64,000 nucleotides of DNA, taken from positions 430,802-494,801 of the forward strand of contig NZ_LMPQ01000010.1 of the NCBI RefSeq assembly GCF_001423905.1, read 5' to 3'. The position numbers and the translations under genes were made by a program. Under the pieces are notes generated by a model. That model was not told where the DNA came from, ran no database searches, and worked only from the letters and a program-made list of their open reading frames with translations. The stretch's first letter is position 1. Each line of letters opens with the position of its first letter. The DNA comes from Frigoribacterium sp. Leaf186 (GTDB lineage Bacteria; Actinomycetota; Actinomycetes; Actinomycetales; Microbacteriaceae). Positions 32,809 through 42,214 of this stretch are shown here, piece by piece.

Positions 32809-34948
32809 CTACCGGGCGCCGGCGCTCATGACGTACGCCATCGCGTAGGCCCGCGAGTTGCCGTCGTCGATGCCCGACTCGGGCAGGTCGGCCAGCGTCG
32901 ACAGGGCCTGGGCGGCCTGGTCGGGCCCCTGCAGGGCGGAGTACATCAGCACGTAGTCGCCCAGGGGCGCGTCGAAGCCCGAGGCCGCGGCCTCGTCGAC
33001 CACGCGGGCGATCTGCTCGGCACCGCCGGCCGCCGACGACGTGAGGTACGACACCGAGCTCGGGGCGAGCGGGATCAGCTGGATGCCGGCGATGGCGGAC
33101 GGCTCGGCCGAGAACCAGGTGCCGTAGTCACGCTTGCCACCCCAGGTCAGCGAGACGATCGCGTGGTCGTACCCGTCCGCCGTCGGGCCGCTCAGGTCGG
33201 GGTTCAGCCAGTAGGCCAGCGCCGACGACGCCTCGCTGCTGAGCATCCACGACGCCTCGCCGCCGAGTGCGTCGTCGCCCGTGGCGGCCGCCCAGAGCGA
33301 CAGCCCGGCGTAGGCGGTGACCGCCTCGGACGACGACTCCTGGTTGTTGCCGTCCGCGAACGGCGAGTAGCCCGAGGCCCAGCTGTGCGACCAGTACGGG
33401 TCGAACGCCCGCTGGTCGGGGAACGACCCGTTGCCCGAGCCCGAGGCGATGTCGGCCGCGAGCAGGTCCATCACGGGCTGCCACCGCTCGGCCAGCTCGG
33501 GGTCGTCGGCCGCGACGACGCCGGCGGCGTAGAGGAAGTACCCGTAGTGGAAGTAGTGGTCGTTGAACTCGTCCGACCCGAACGACGCCACCTTGCCGAC
33601 GACGCCCTTCACGGCGGGGTCGTAGACGAAGCACTCCTGCTCGCGCGTCTCGCAGCCCGAGGGGTCGGTCCAGGTGTCGAGCCGGTCGACGATCGACGTG
33701 CGCAGGGTGTCGGCCGAGGCGTCGTCACCGAGCTGCTCGGCGAGCTGCATCAGCATCGCCGACCGGTACAGCGCCTTGCCGCCGAAGTAGGTGTCGGCCG
33801 CGGGCTCCGTCGTCGAGGCGACGTCGGCCCGCACCTGGTCGCCGAGCTGCTGCCGCTGGTCGTCGCCCAGGCCCGAGAGGTCGAGTCCGGCCGAGGCCGT
33901 CGTGACGGGCGCGTCGAACGAGAGCGACGTGCCGACCGCCAGCGGCACGGTGCCGTAGATCGTCTCGTAGCTCAGCCCGGTGTCGCCACCCGTCGCCGAG
34001 CCGCCCATGTGCGGCGCCGACACCAGCAGGGTGTCGCCGCCGGCCGCGGTCTCGTAGCCGAGCTCGGTGGTCGAGACCGCCGACGACCCGGACCCGGAGG
34101 CGCGGTGCCCGGTGGTCACCGACACCAGCGGCGAGGCGGCCGCGTCGAGCACCGTCCCCACCTGGTCGTCGGTGGCGCCGTCCGGCACCGGCACGAGCAC
34201 GACCGAGCCGCCCTCGTCGAGCCGGACGGACGTGCCGTCGAGGTCACCGCCCGTGACGACGACGCCCCATGTGGCGTCGCCGACGGTCAGCGTGCCGCGT
34301 CCGTCGCCGGTGCTCGTCACGGCGGCGCCGAGGGTGTCGGTCTGCGCCGAGGCGGCGGTGTACGAGACGAGCGGTGAGCCCTCGGCGACGGTCGTGTGGC
34401 CGAGCACCGTGTCGCCGTCGAGGTGCGCGACCGTCACCGAGACCTTGTCGTAGGCGCTGACCTCGGTCGCGGTGGCACCGACGTCGAGGGTGACGTCGGG
34501 CAGGGCGGGCCCGACGATCGCCTTCTCGGAGGCCACGGGCATGGGCAGCCCCGCGGCGAAGCCGTCGTCGGTCAGCTGGAACGAGAACGGGAACGGGAAC
34601 ACCGGCTGCGGCTGGTCGCCGAACACGAGCCCCGAGAACCAGGCGTTGGTCGGCGGGACGAGCCCGTCGGCGAGGCGCATGGTCGGCACGGCGCCGACCG
34701 ACTCCTGCGGCAGGGCGGCGACGAGGGGGTCGACCTGCGAGGCCGGCAGCACGTCGCCCGTGGCGTCGGGCCGCCCGGTCGTGTCGCCGTCGCCGTCCGT
34801 GCCCGAGCCGCCGGTGCAGCCGGCCAGCACGAGCGCGCCGGCGGTGCCGAGGGCGACGCCGGTGACCAGGCGGCGGAGGGCCGGGAGGCGCGGGGCGCGT
34901 CGGGTCTCGACCCGCGCCTCCCGGGGGTGACGGGCCGGCCCGGCGTCG
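32809..34948 (-). CDS. GH81 endo-beta-1,3-glucanase lipoprotein (start uncertain)
   Basis: A secreted glycoside hydrolase family 81 enzyme that cuts beta-1,3-glucan inside the chain. The signatures FGSDEFNDHYFHYGYFLYAA (with the catalytic Asp), SHSWASGYSPFADGNNQESSSEA (with the catalytic Glu) and the later SLTWGGKRDYGTWF are clear. The reading frame carries a complete lipoprotein signal ending in LVLAGC, but the only usual start near it is the GTG at 34828-34830, which gives MLAGC with no signal. The signal peptide frame runs upstream through a dispersed-repeat hairpin (34881-34924) without an ATG, GTG or TTG. The coordinate given assumes a non-standard start (ATC at 34946-34948) and is a guess; the certain part is 32809-34830. 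Confidence 0.8.
34881..34924. repeat. Inverted pair of dispersed repeats over the GH81 signal peptide
   Basis: CCGGGAGGCGCGGG (34881-34894) and CCCGCGCCTCCCGG (34911-34924) pair perfectly over 14 bp around a 16-base loop. They encode, on the minus strand, the arginine-rich stretch REARVETRRAPRLPA just before the hydrophobic part of the GH81 signal peptide. They lie where a start codon and ribosome site would be expected. Confidence 0.8.
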
Positions 34949-35015
34949 ATCGGTGATCCCGAACGATCCCGTCGGTCGGACCGACCCGTCGTCTCTCTCG
35001 CTGCGCCGCGGATCG

Positions 35016-35747
35016 TCAGACCCCGATCTGGCGCAGGAAGTCCTGCATGGTGTCCACCGGACCGGCGAGGATGCCGTCGTCACGGAGGTGCATGGTCGCC
35101 TCGACCGGCGTGCCGCTCGCGACCAGGCCGTTGTAGGCGCCCTCGGTCAGCTGGTCGCTGACGACGCGGACCGTGGCCGCGGCCGCGCCGTCCTTCGTCT
35201 CGACGCTGACCAGGTCGACGCTGCCCTCGACCACGACCTGGTTCGGCAGCATGACGTCGACGGTGGCGCCGTCCTGGATGCGCTCGTAGTCGCGGGGCGT
35301 CAGCGTGAAGTCGGCGTCCACGAAGAGCGTGCCGGCCTTCTCGATGGTCGCGACGGACGTGCCCGACCCGAGGAACCCACCCTCACGGACGTCGAGGCGC
35401 GACAGGGTGCCGTCGACGGTGGCCATGAAGGTGATCGTGCCGTCGTCCGCGACGGTGTACGCCTCGGTGTCGGGGACGACCACGTCGTCGGCGAGGTCCT
35501 TCTGCAGCGAGGGGCTCTGCAGCGAGAACAGCACGTCGCCCTTCTTCACGACGTCGCCCACCTCGGCGTCGGTCGAGGTGACCGTGCCGCTGTAGTCGGT
35601 GCCGACCGGGAAGTCCTGGCTCGCGATGGCGGCACTCGTGCTGATCACCTGCGCCTGACGCTGCGTGAAGATCACGGTGAAGACGGCCACGAGGGCGATC
35701 ACCACGAGGATGCCCACGGTCATCTTGATCCTGTTGCCCCAGGTCAT
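35016..35747 (-). CDS. HlyD-like/membrane-fusion-type periplasmic adaptor
   Basis: A 243-residue membrane-anchored protein with one N-terminal span (MTVGILVVIALVAVFTVIFT) followed by a barrel-sandwich/lipoyl-like region (GTVTSTDAEVGDVVKKGDVLFSLQS and ATVDGTLSRLDVREGGFLGSGTSVATI) and a beta-barrel part. Such adaptors accompany polysaccharide export and glycosyltransferases such as BcsA- or Alg44-type systems. Its ATG overlaps the stop of the GT2 gene (ATGA) and is preceded by AAGGTGG, so it is coupled to the synthase. Role inferred: helping the polymer pass through the envelope. Confidence 0.75.
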   Translation of the reverse strand: MTWGNRIKMTVGILVVIALVAVFTVIFTQRQAQVISTSAAIASQDFPVGTDYSGTVTSTDAEVGDVVKKGDVLFSLQSPSLQKDLADDVVVPDTEAYTVADDGTITFMATVDGTLSRLDVREGGFLGSGTSVATIEKAGTLFVDADFTLTPRDYERIQDGATVDVMLPNQVVVEGSVDLVSVETKDGAAAATVRVVSDQLTEGAYNGLVASGTPVEATMHLRDDGILAGPVDTMQDFLRQIGV

Positions 35748-37792
35748 GAGACCACCTTCTCTCGGTCGTTCGTGTCGTGTCGGTCGGGTCGGGGGGTGCC
35801 GGGCTCGTGCTCGGCCTCGTCGGCGTGGTGCTCGTCCACGATGGCCAGCTCGGCCTCGAGCAGGTGGCGGCGTTCGTCGTCGCGGCGCAGCTGCTCGGAA
35901 CGCTGCTCTGCCGACAGCTCGAGGAACTCGTCGTGGCTGCGCGGCAACGGCCGGGCGACCTGGGTGCGGAGCGTGCGGTCGGGCTCGGGCTGCGTGCCGA
36001 TCGGGTGCGCCATCGTCGTCCGGGCGCTCGAGCCCGAGCGGGCCGCCCGCTTGATGGAGCGGGCCTCGCGCAGCGCCGCCAGCAGGAACGCCGACAGCAC
36101 CGCGGTGTTGATGAGGTTCCAGACCGTTGCCAGGGTGAGCACGCGGTTGTCCCAGTCTCGCCAGATGGCGACGAGCGAGGTCAGCGTGAGGAACAGCCAG
36201 AACAGCACCTGGGGCACGAGCACGTTGAACGGACTCGCCGCCTTGCCGCCGCCGGTCACGTGCCAGGCGGTGTCCTTGCCGCTCAGCACGTTCCAGAGCG
36301 CCTTGACGTAGATCGGGAACGACACGGACGCCAGCATCAGCACCTCCCACCGGAACGACCCGAGCGTGAAGAAGGCCAGGGCGATCTGCAGCAGGTAGAA
36401 GCCCGAGTAGAAGAGCAGCCACTGCAGCACCGAGATGTGCAGGTTCATCGGGCGCAGGTCGAAGAAGATCTCCATCGGCGGCACCATGATCAGCAGCAGC
36501 GGGGCGATGCCCGTCAGGTAGTGCGTCGCCGTCAGCGTGTACTGGAACCGCTGGTCCATCGTGAGGGTGCGACGGGGGCTCAGCGGGTTGTGGCGGAAGA
36601 GGATCTCGAAACCGCCGGTCGCCCAGCGCAGCTGCTGCTTGCTGTAGGCCTCGATGGTCTCGGGGGCGTCGCCGATCGCGAGCGTCATCGGGATGTAGAT
36701 CGAGCGCCAGCCGGCCTCGTGCAGGAACAGGCTGGTCCAGACGTCCTCGGACTTCGAGTCGGTGTCGATGCCGCCGACCTCGTCGATCGCCGCCCGGCGG
36801 AAGATCACGTTGGTGCCGACGCAGAACGCCGCGTTGAAGCGGTTGCGACCCGGCTGGATGTACCGGTAGAAGACGGCCTGCATGTAGCCGGCGCCGCGGC
36901 TGACGATGCTGACGAGGTTGCCGTACGACTGCGGGGTCTGCACGAAGGCGACCTTCTCGTCGATGAAGAACGGCACGGTCTCGTGCAAGAACATCGGCTT
37001 GGGCACGAAGTCCGCGTCGAAGATGGCGAAGTAGTCGCCCTTCGCCACCGACAGGGCGTAGTTGACGTTGCCGGCCTTGGCCCCGTTGCTCGTCAACCGA
37101 CGGATGTACCGGGCGCCGAGGGTCGCCGCGAGGTCCTTGACCTCGTCGCTGCGACCGTCGTCGAGCACCCAGGTGCGGTGCTCGCCCTGCATCGCGAGCG
37201 CTGCCTGCACGGTCATCGCGATCTTCGACAGCTCCTCGCCGTAGACGGTGACGAACACGTCGACCACCACGGTCTTGCCGTCGACGACGATCGGCCACAG
37301 GTGCGGCTGGTCGCGCACGCCGAGGCGGTCGATGGCCTCTTCGTCGTAGAGCGCGTCCTGCGTCGAGTGGAAGTCGAAGTCGCGGGGGTTCTGGCCCCCC
37401 GAGAGGATCGTCCACATGGCCAACAGCGCCTGCAGGACGAGGACGGCCTCGGCGATGATCACAGCGACGTAGGGCAGCAGGTCGCCGCGGTTGGCCGGGT
37501 TCAGCAAGAACTGCCCGTAGAGCAGGATGCCCATGGTGCAGGCGAGCACCAACAGCACCATGAACGGTGAGTGGGCACGGCCCTCGGTCCGCGAGACGAC
37601 CGAGGCGTGGTGGTCGCTCGTCATGCGGGTCGAGGGGCGCACACGCGCCCCTCGCTCCTCGTCGCGCTGTGCCAGGCGCCTCAACTCGCCCCGCGAGCGG
37701 GGTGCCGCGTCGAGGGCGGGGCCGGTGTCGGATGCACCGGTGGTGGGTCGGTTTTCGGCGTCGCTGTCGCGGACGCGCATGGTTCGGGACAT
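35744..37792 (-). CDS. GT2 membrane glucan synthase (cellulose/curdlan synthase-like)
   Basis: A 682-residue processive family 2 glycosyltransferase. Two N-terminal spans (FMVLLVLACTMGILLYG and LPYVAVIIAEAVLVLQALLAMW) precede a cytosolic catalytic region with DDG (211-213), DAD (259-261), SED (348-350, in the place of TED) and QQLRW (386-390), followed by about six C-terminal spans. It adds glucose or a related sugar from a nucleotide donor and passes the chain through the membrane. The GH81 partner in the operon suggests beta-1,3-glucan (curdlan-like), as in CrdS, more than cellulose. No PilZ domain is seen at the charged C-terminal tail. Start 37792 chosen with GGAGAG upstream. Confidence 0.88.
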   Translation of the reverse strand: MSRTMRVRDSDAENRPTTGASDTGPALDAAPRSRGELRRLAQRDEERGARVRPSTRMTSDHHASVVSRTEGRAHSPFMVLLVLACTMGILLYGQFLLNPANRGDLLPYVAVIIAEAVLVLQALLAMWTILSGGQNPRDFDFHSTQDALYDEEAIDRLGVRDQPHLWPIVVDGKTVVVDVFVTVYGEELSKIAMTVQAALAMQGEHRTWVLDDGRSDEVKDLAATLGARYIRRLTSNGAKAGNVNYALSVAKGDYFAIFDADFVPKPMFLHETVPFFIDEKVAFVQTPQSYGNLVSIVSRGAGYMQAVFYRYIQPGRNRFNAAFCVGTNVIFRRAAIDEVGGIDTDSKSEDVWTSLFLHEAGWRSIYIPMTLAIGDAPETIEAYSKQQLRWATGGFEILFRHNPLSPRRTLTMDQRFQYTLTATHYLTGIAPLLLIMVPPMEIFFDLRPMNLHISVLQWLLFYSGFYLLQIALAFFTLGSFRWEVLMLASVSFPIYVKALWNVLSGKDTAWHVTGGGKAASPFNVLVPQVLFWLFLTLTSLVAIWRDWDNRVLTLATVWNLINTAVLSAFLLAALREARSIKRAARSGSSARTTMAHPIGTQPEPDRTLRTQVARPLPRSHDEFLELSAEQRSEQLRRDDERRHLLEAELAIVDEHHADEAEHEPGTPRPDRHDTNDREKVVS

Positions 37793-38363
37793 GCGTGTTC
37801 TCTCCGGGTTCGGGTCTGAGAGACGACCGGACGCCGGCAGGCGGTGAGAGCTGCCGTCGGACGTCCGGAGGGGCGTCGGCGACAGCGGCGACTCGAGTGA
37901 CTCGCCGGGGTGGGCGGCGGTCGGGTGGGAGCTAGGGACTCCCTGTTCGGGTCCGTCGACTGCGAGAGGGGTCAGTCGTCTCGATCGACGGGCTCGCCTC
38001 CGGTGTGGGCCTTTCGGGGGACCGTTCCGGGGACGTGACGAAACAGTACAGGGTCGATCCGGCTCCGACGCGACACCCGTTCGGGGGGCACGCCCCCTCG
38101 AACGGGTCACAGCCCGCCAGGTCAGCGGGTGGGTGACACCCGTCCGCGACCCAGACTCACCCGCCTCACCCGTCCGGGGGGGCACGCCGACGCGGCTCGA
38201 CACGCCGGACGCGGAGGCGCGGGTCGGGCGTGTCGCGTCGACCCGCGACCCCGGGCGGTCGGGTCGCCCGGCGGGCCCGGGCCGGGCGTGTCGGCCTGCC
38301 CGGGCCGGGCGCGTCGGCCGGCGCCGGGCGCGTCGGCGGGCCCGGGGGCGTCGGCCGGCGGGT
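37793..38363. other. Gene-free 571-bp region, leader of the glucan operon
   Basis: Holds no convincing gene. The part nearest the synthase (37793-38050, read on the minus strand) would be a leader of roughly 250 bases with several GC-rich inverted repeats. CTGTACTGTTTCG on the minus strand (around 38040-38053) is a weak -10 candidate. No riboswitch family was recognised. The rest (38104-38363) is GC-rich low-complexity sequence with GGCGCGTCGG-type short repeats and a dispersed-repeat copy at 38213. Confidence 0.4.
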
Positions 38364-39254
38364 CTAGGCGGTCAGGTCGGCCAGCCACGCGGCGAGGAAC
38401 TCGGCACCGGCCTCGTCGTGGATCGCGCCCGTGGTGCTCGTCAGCACGGGGTAGGGCGTCGCCGGGACGCCGTCGGCGGGTCGCACGTCGACGTGGGCGA
38501 CCGCGTGCCCCTGCGCGTGCAGCCAGTCGGCCATGGCGTAGTCGCTGCGCGAGTCGCCGACCGTGCGCCAGGCGAGCGGGGGCTCGCCGTCGGCCGCCAG
38601 CAGCGCGAGCGCCCGCTCGGCGCCGAGGTCCTTGCCGAGCCGCACCGACTCGACGTCGGTCGAGATGATGGTCGGGTCGACGCGCCACTGCACCTCGCCG
38701 GACGCGTCGGGCCGGACGTCGTCGAGCCGTCGGACGCCGAAGCCGCGCCGGACGAGCGCCGCCATCGCCCGCTCGTCGAGGGCGCGCTGCCGTGCCAGGT
38801 AGGTCGACGACTCGACGCTGGTGAGCTGCTCGATCGAGACCATGGCGTGCTTCGTGGTGTCGTAGAAGACCAGGTCGGCGTACTCGTCCGCGACCAGCGC
38901 CTGCATCTCGTCGCCGAAGTCGGCGGGCATGGCGAGCGACCGGTCGACCTCGATCGGGCCGATGCCCTCGGCACCGTGCTCGGGGCCGATCGTGAACCAG
39001 ACGGCGCCCTTCTCGCAGACGCCGTGCACGCGCGACCCCTCGGGCAGGCCGGCGGCGAGCAACGGGCCGACGACCTCGTCGCGGATGAACGCGTCCGACC
39101 GGCCGGTGTTGAAGACGATCGGGACGCCGAGGGCGGCGAGCGCCACGAGGTCGCGGGTGATCTCGGGCAGCGCGATGCTGCGGGTCACGGGGCTGGCGAT
39201 CGGGCCGTCGACGTCGAGCAGCAGGCCGAGGCGGGGTGCGGTGGGAGGGGTCAC
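38364..39254 (-). CDS. HAD-superfamily phosphatase
   Basis: A 296-residue HAD-type hydrolase. The nucleophile motif LLLDVDGPI gives Asp, motif II is FNTGRSD, and motif IV is GDSRSDYAMAD, the arrangement of Cof/sucrose-phosphatase-like members with a C2 cap in between. It dephosphorylates an unidentified phosphate ester in the cytosol. The GTG start lies about 6 nt after GAGGAT. Its nearest neighbours are not obviously linked. Confidence 0.85.
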   Translation of the reverse strand: MTPPTAPRLGLLLDVDGPIASPVTRSIALPEITRDLVALAALGVPIVFNTGRSDAFIRDEVVGPLLAAGLPEGSRVHGVCEKGAVWFTIGPEHGAEGIGPIEVDRSLAMPADFGDEMQALVADEYADLVFYDTTKHAMVSIEQLTSVESSTYLARQRALDERAMAALVRRGFGVRRLDDVRPDASGEVQWRVDPTIISTDVESVRLGKDLGAERALALLAADGEPPLAWRTVGDSRSDYAMADWLHAQGHAVAHVDVRPADGVPATPYPVLTSTTGAIHDEAGAEFLAAWLADLTA

Positions 39255-39279
39255 GGGTCCATCCTCGCAGTCGGACCGG

Positions 39280-39912
39280 CTACGGCGCGGTCGGCAGCGA
39301 GGGCACGGTCTGGGCGAACTCGACGAACGCCGAGATGAAGACCGAGAACGCGACCACGATCGTGATCAGGTACACGGCGATGAAGAGCCAGAGCGGGGCG
39401 AGGCCGCCACCGGTGCGGCGCTTCACGACGACCGAGCGGCCGATGACGTAGACGATCGTGAGGAAGGCCCACGGCCACGGGAAGGGCTTGACGATGCCCT
39501 TGGCCACCAGCGCACGGTGGTCCAGCCACGAGAAGACGACCATGAGCGCGTAGACGAGCAGCGCGACGCCCATGTAGGCGAGGTAGCCGGGCGTGAACGG
39601 CGACTGGTAGGCACCCGGCGTGAAGGTCGTGGCGCGCTCGAGGTAGTCGGGGATGTCCCAGAAGGCGAGGCCGACCAGCTGCACCAGCGGCAGGACGACG
39701 AGCACCCAGACGAACGGGGTCGACGTGGAGGCACCCGGGTTGGTGTTCTTCAGGAGGTCCGTGCGCCCACCGGGGCCGGGGTAGGGCTGCTGGCCCTGCT
39801 GCGGGTGCTGCTGCTGGCCGTGCTGCGGGTACGGCGGCTGGCCCTGCTGGGGGTGGGGATGCTGAGGGTGCCGGGGGTTCTGCCAGGGCTGCTGGCCGGG
39901 GGCGTCGCTCAC
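39280..39912 (-). CDS. Pro/Gln-rich N-terminus membrane protein
   Basis: A 210-residue unrecognised protein. The first about 60 residues are a Pro/Gln/His-rich cytosolic lead (QQPYPGPGG type), followed by four predicted spans (FVWVLVVLPLVQLVGLAFW, YLAYMGVALLVYALMVVFSWL, WPWAFLTIVYVIGRSVVV, LWLFIAVYLITIVVAFSVFI). Such proteins are common in Actinobacteria. The GTG at 39912 has GGAGACACC upstream; the ATG-like start further up would add low-complexity sequence and was rejected. Confidence 0.65.
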   Translation of the reverse strand: MSDAPGQQPWQNPRHPQHPHPQQGQPPYPQHGQQQHPQQGQQPYPGPGGRTDLLKNTNPGASTSTPFVWVLVVLPLVQLVGLAFWDIPDYLERATTFTPGAYQSPFTPGYLAYMGVALLVYALMVVFSWLDHRALVAKGIVKPFPWPWAFLTIVYVIGRSVVVKRRTGGGLAPLWLFIAVYLITIVVAFSVFISAFVEFAQTVPSLPTAP

Positions 39913-40094
39913 GGTGTCTCCGTCGTCGTCGTGGTGGGTGTCGGTCGGGGTCGGGGTGGCGCGCGTCGCGCGGCTCTCCGGCAGCGTAGTGCGGCGGCTC
40001 CACCCGACGCCCGCTCGGGTTTCCGCCTGTGGACGGACCAGTGAGGGCACCCCGGGTGGGAGGATGGTCGGAACCGCTCGACAGGAGAACCCCC

Positions 40095-40538
40095 GTGGCG
40101 TCGCTCCCCCCTTCCGTGATCACCGCACTCGAGGCCTTCGCCGCGCCCGATCGCAAGCAATCCGTGCACGACCTCGCGGTCGACCCGTCCGGTCCCGCCG
40201 AGGTGACCCTCGCCGACCTGACCGGCTCGGTCGAATGGGTCGACATGGCCGTGGCCCACCCGCTCGGCCCCGACCGCAGCGACCCCGAGGGCATGCGCCG
40301 GCTGCTGCAGGCGATGGGGGCCGAGGGCCGCTGCGCCGTCCTGTCGGCCGCGGGTTCCGAAGACGACCGCGACCTCGGCGGCGCGCTCGACGGCGTGCTG
40401 CACCAGGACGGCGGCGCGCTCGTCGTCTGCCGGCCGGGGCCCCTCGCGTTGCTCATCACCGGCCGCGGCGAGCACTGGCTGCTCAGCGACCGCGACATCC
40501 CGCAGCTGACCGGCCCGATCGGCGTCGTCCAGCCGTAG
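40095..40538 (+). CDS. Hypothetical protein
   Basis: A 147-residue cytosolic protein that I do not recognise. It is acidic, with an orderly run of helices (LPPSVITALEAFAAPDR, DPEGMRRLLQAMGAEGRCAVLSAAG) and no motif known to me. The GTG start is preceded by ACAGGAGAACCCCC, a strong ribosome site. The GC content and codon ends look like those of real genes, and the frame is open over the whole length. A convergent hairpin at 40621 closes the unit. Confidence 0.6.
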   Translation: MASLPPSVITALEAFAAPDRKQSVHDLAVDPSGPAEVTLADLTGSVEWVDMAVAHPLGPDRSDPEGMRRLLQAMGAEGRCAVLSAAGSEDDRDLGGALDGVLHQDGGALVVCRPGPLALLITGRGEHWLLSDRDIPQLTGPIGVVQP

Positions 40539-40620
40539 CCTCGCCCCGGCCCTCGCGCCCCCCGCCTTCTCCCCGCCCGCACCCGCCCCGCCCGCAGCCG
40601 CACCCGCCCCGCCCGCCTCT

Positions 40621-40680
40621 GCACCGCGTTTCGTGCAGCGCACCGCGACTAGTCGGGTCGCGGTGCACGAAACGCGGTGC
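40621..40680. terminator. Long hairpin between convergent genes
   Basis: The first 17 bases of each arm (GCACCGCGTTTCGTGCA) pair perfectly with 40664-40680; the inner part also pairs with a bulge. The centre is ACTAGT, as in the family B copy at 30006. Probably a bidirectional terminator for the hypothetical gene and the GH18-like gene. Confidence 0.75.
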
Positions 40681-40692
40681 GATGCCGAGGCG

Positions 40693-41733
40693 TCAGCCGC
40701 GGCGGATCGGGTCGCCCGTCGTCAGCTGCCAGATCGCGACGCCGTGCAGTCCCTTCGACTCGGCCAGCTCGGCGCGGGCCGTGATCGACCGGCCGTCCGA
40801 CCACCAGAGGGTCGACCCGTCGCCGGGCGACGCCGTGTACTCGGCCTGGTCGGCGTCCCACGAACCCGTGGACCGCGCGGCGGTGCGGGCCTCGGCGACC
40901 GACACCGCGCCTCCTGCGGTGCCCTCGCCGGTCCAGCGGTAGCCGTAGCCGGCGACGCCGAGGTCGAGGCGGTCGGCCGGGACGAGGCCGAGCGCGGCGT
41001 CGAGCACCTCGCCGACCCACGGCAGCCCGCCGACGGGCCCGGGGTCGCTGAAGCCGGCGCCGTGCTGGTCGTACGCCATGAGCACGAAGCGGTCGACCGG
41101 GTCGGCGAGTGCGGCGAGGTCGTAGCCGAGGTCGAGGTACCCGGCCTCGTCGGTGCTCGGCTGCACGGCCATCGAGATCGTGGCGTCGTCGGGCAGGGCG
41201 TCGCGCAGCTCGGTGGCGAAGTCGACCAGGCCCGGGGCGTCGTCGGCCGAGAGCGACTCGAAGTCGATCTGGACGCCGTCCCAGCCGCCGTTGACGACCT
41301 CGCCGGTGAGGCCCGACACGACGAACTCGCGGTTGGCCCGGTTCGACAGCAGCTGCGTCGCGAGCTCGCCGCTGAAGCCGTCCTGCCCCGCGTTGACGAC
41401 GAGCAGCTCGGCCTGCTTGCCCGCCGACTGGGCGGCCTGTCGCAACGCGTTGGCCGATTCGTCGCTCGGGGCGACCCCGGCCCCGCCGGTCGTGATCGCG
41501 ACGCCCGAGACGCCGACGACGTCGACGGCGTCGTCACTGCGGTCGAGCGCGTCGACGGCCGCGGTGGTCGCGTCGGGCGAGGCGATGGCGTAGCCCTCGA
41601 CGGCCAGCCCGGCGGGGATCTTCGCCTGCGGGGCGACCGTCGGGTTGGTGCCGTCGGCCGAGCACGACGTCAGCGTGACGGCGAGCGAGGTGGCGAGCAG
41701 CAGGGCGGCGGTGCCGGCGGTCAGGGTGCGCAC
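40693..41733 (-). CDS. GH18-like lipoprotein (chitinase/cortex-hydrolase-like)
   Basis: A 346-residue lipoprotein with a GH18-type barrel. The signal peptide MRTLTAGTAALLLATSLAVTLTSCS ends in a LTSC lipobox. The catalytic segment GWDGVQIDFESL shows the DxxDxE-like ending of family 18, with the catalytic Glu, and MAYDQHG further down is another GH18 hallmark. It is anchored outside the membrane and probably acts on a beta-1,4 amino-sugar polymer or peptidoglycan. The GTG is 6 nt after GAAGAT. A reverse dispersed repeat (40905) is in frame near the end. Confidence 0.8.
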   Translation of the reverse strand: MRTLTAGTAALLLATSLAVTLTSCSADGTNPTVAPQAKIPAGLAVEGYAIASPDATTAAVDALDRSDDAVDVVGVSGVAITTGGAGVAPSDESANALRQAAQSAGKQAELLVVNAGQDGFSGELATQLLSNRANREFVVSGLTGEVVNGGWDGVQIDFESLSADDAPGLVDFATELRDALPDDATISMAVQPSTDEAGYLDLGYDLAALADPVDRFVLMAYDQHGAGFSDPGPVGGLPWVGEVLDAALGLVPADRLDLGVAGYGYRWTGEGTAGGAVSVAEARTAARSTGSWDADQAEYTASPGDGSTLWWSDGRSITARAELAESKGLHGVAIWQLTTGDPIRRG

Positions 41734-41858
41734 CGTGCCATCTTCGCCGATCCGGGCGGGCCGTGGTGCCGAGGCGACGCGCCGGAGGACGCACCGGGCG
41801 CGAGGCCGCGACCCGCGCCTCCCGGGCTCGGCGGGGGCGGGCGTGCTTGGCTCGGTCC

Positions 41859-42185
41859 ATGGCAGACGACCGGCAGCAGACCTGGGACGAGTTCCACGAC
41901 GACGTGAACATGACGGCCTCGACGCTCCGCGACTGGCTCGACACCGACGAGTCGCGCGAGGTGGGGCAGAAGGACGGCGGCGAGTCCGTCGGGCACGAGA
42001 GCGGTCGGCACATCGTGCGCATCCTCGAGAAGAAGAAGGCCGACCTGACCGACGCGGACTGGCAGCACATGGAGAAGGTGCACGGCTACGTCGCGCGCCA
42101 CTCGAAGCAGCGCCCCTCGGGCGACGTCACCGACACGAAGTGGCGCTGGTCGCTGATGAACTGGGGCCACGACCCGTTGGCCTGA
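41859..42185 (+). CDS. DUF3140 domain-containing protein
   Basis: A 108-residue DUF3140 protein, a small actinobacterial family of unknown role. The conserved stretch IVRILEKKKADLTDADWQHMEKVHGYVARHSKQRP and the following WRWSLMNWGHDP are typical. No membrane span. The ATG is 6 nt after TTGGCT (leaderless). A dispersed repeat with CCCGGGCTCGG flank lies upstream at 41813. Confidence 0.88.
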   Translation: MADDRQQTWDEFHDDVNMTASTLRDWLDTDESREVGQKDGGESVGHESGRHIVRILEKKKADLTDADWQHMEKVHGYVARHSKQRPSGDVTDTKWRWSLMNWGHDPLA

Positions 42186-42214
42186 CGGCGCCCCTGGACC
42201 GGCAGACTGGACCG

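Noticed and set aside
37793-38050. Known riboswitch (c-di-AMP, cobalamin) in the synthase leader
   Set aside because: Inverted repeats are present but none of the conserved box sequences could be matched by eye.
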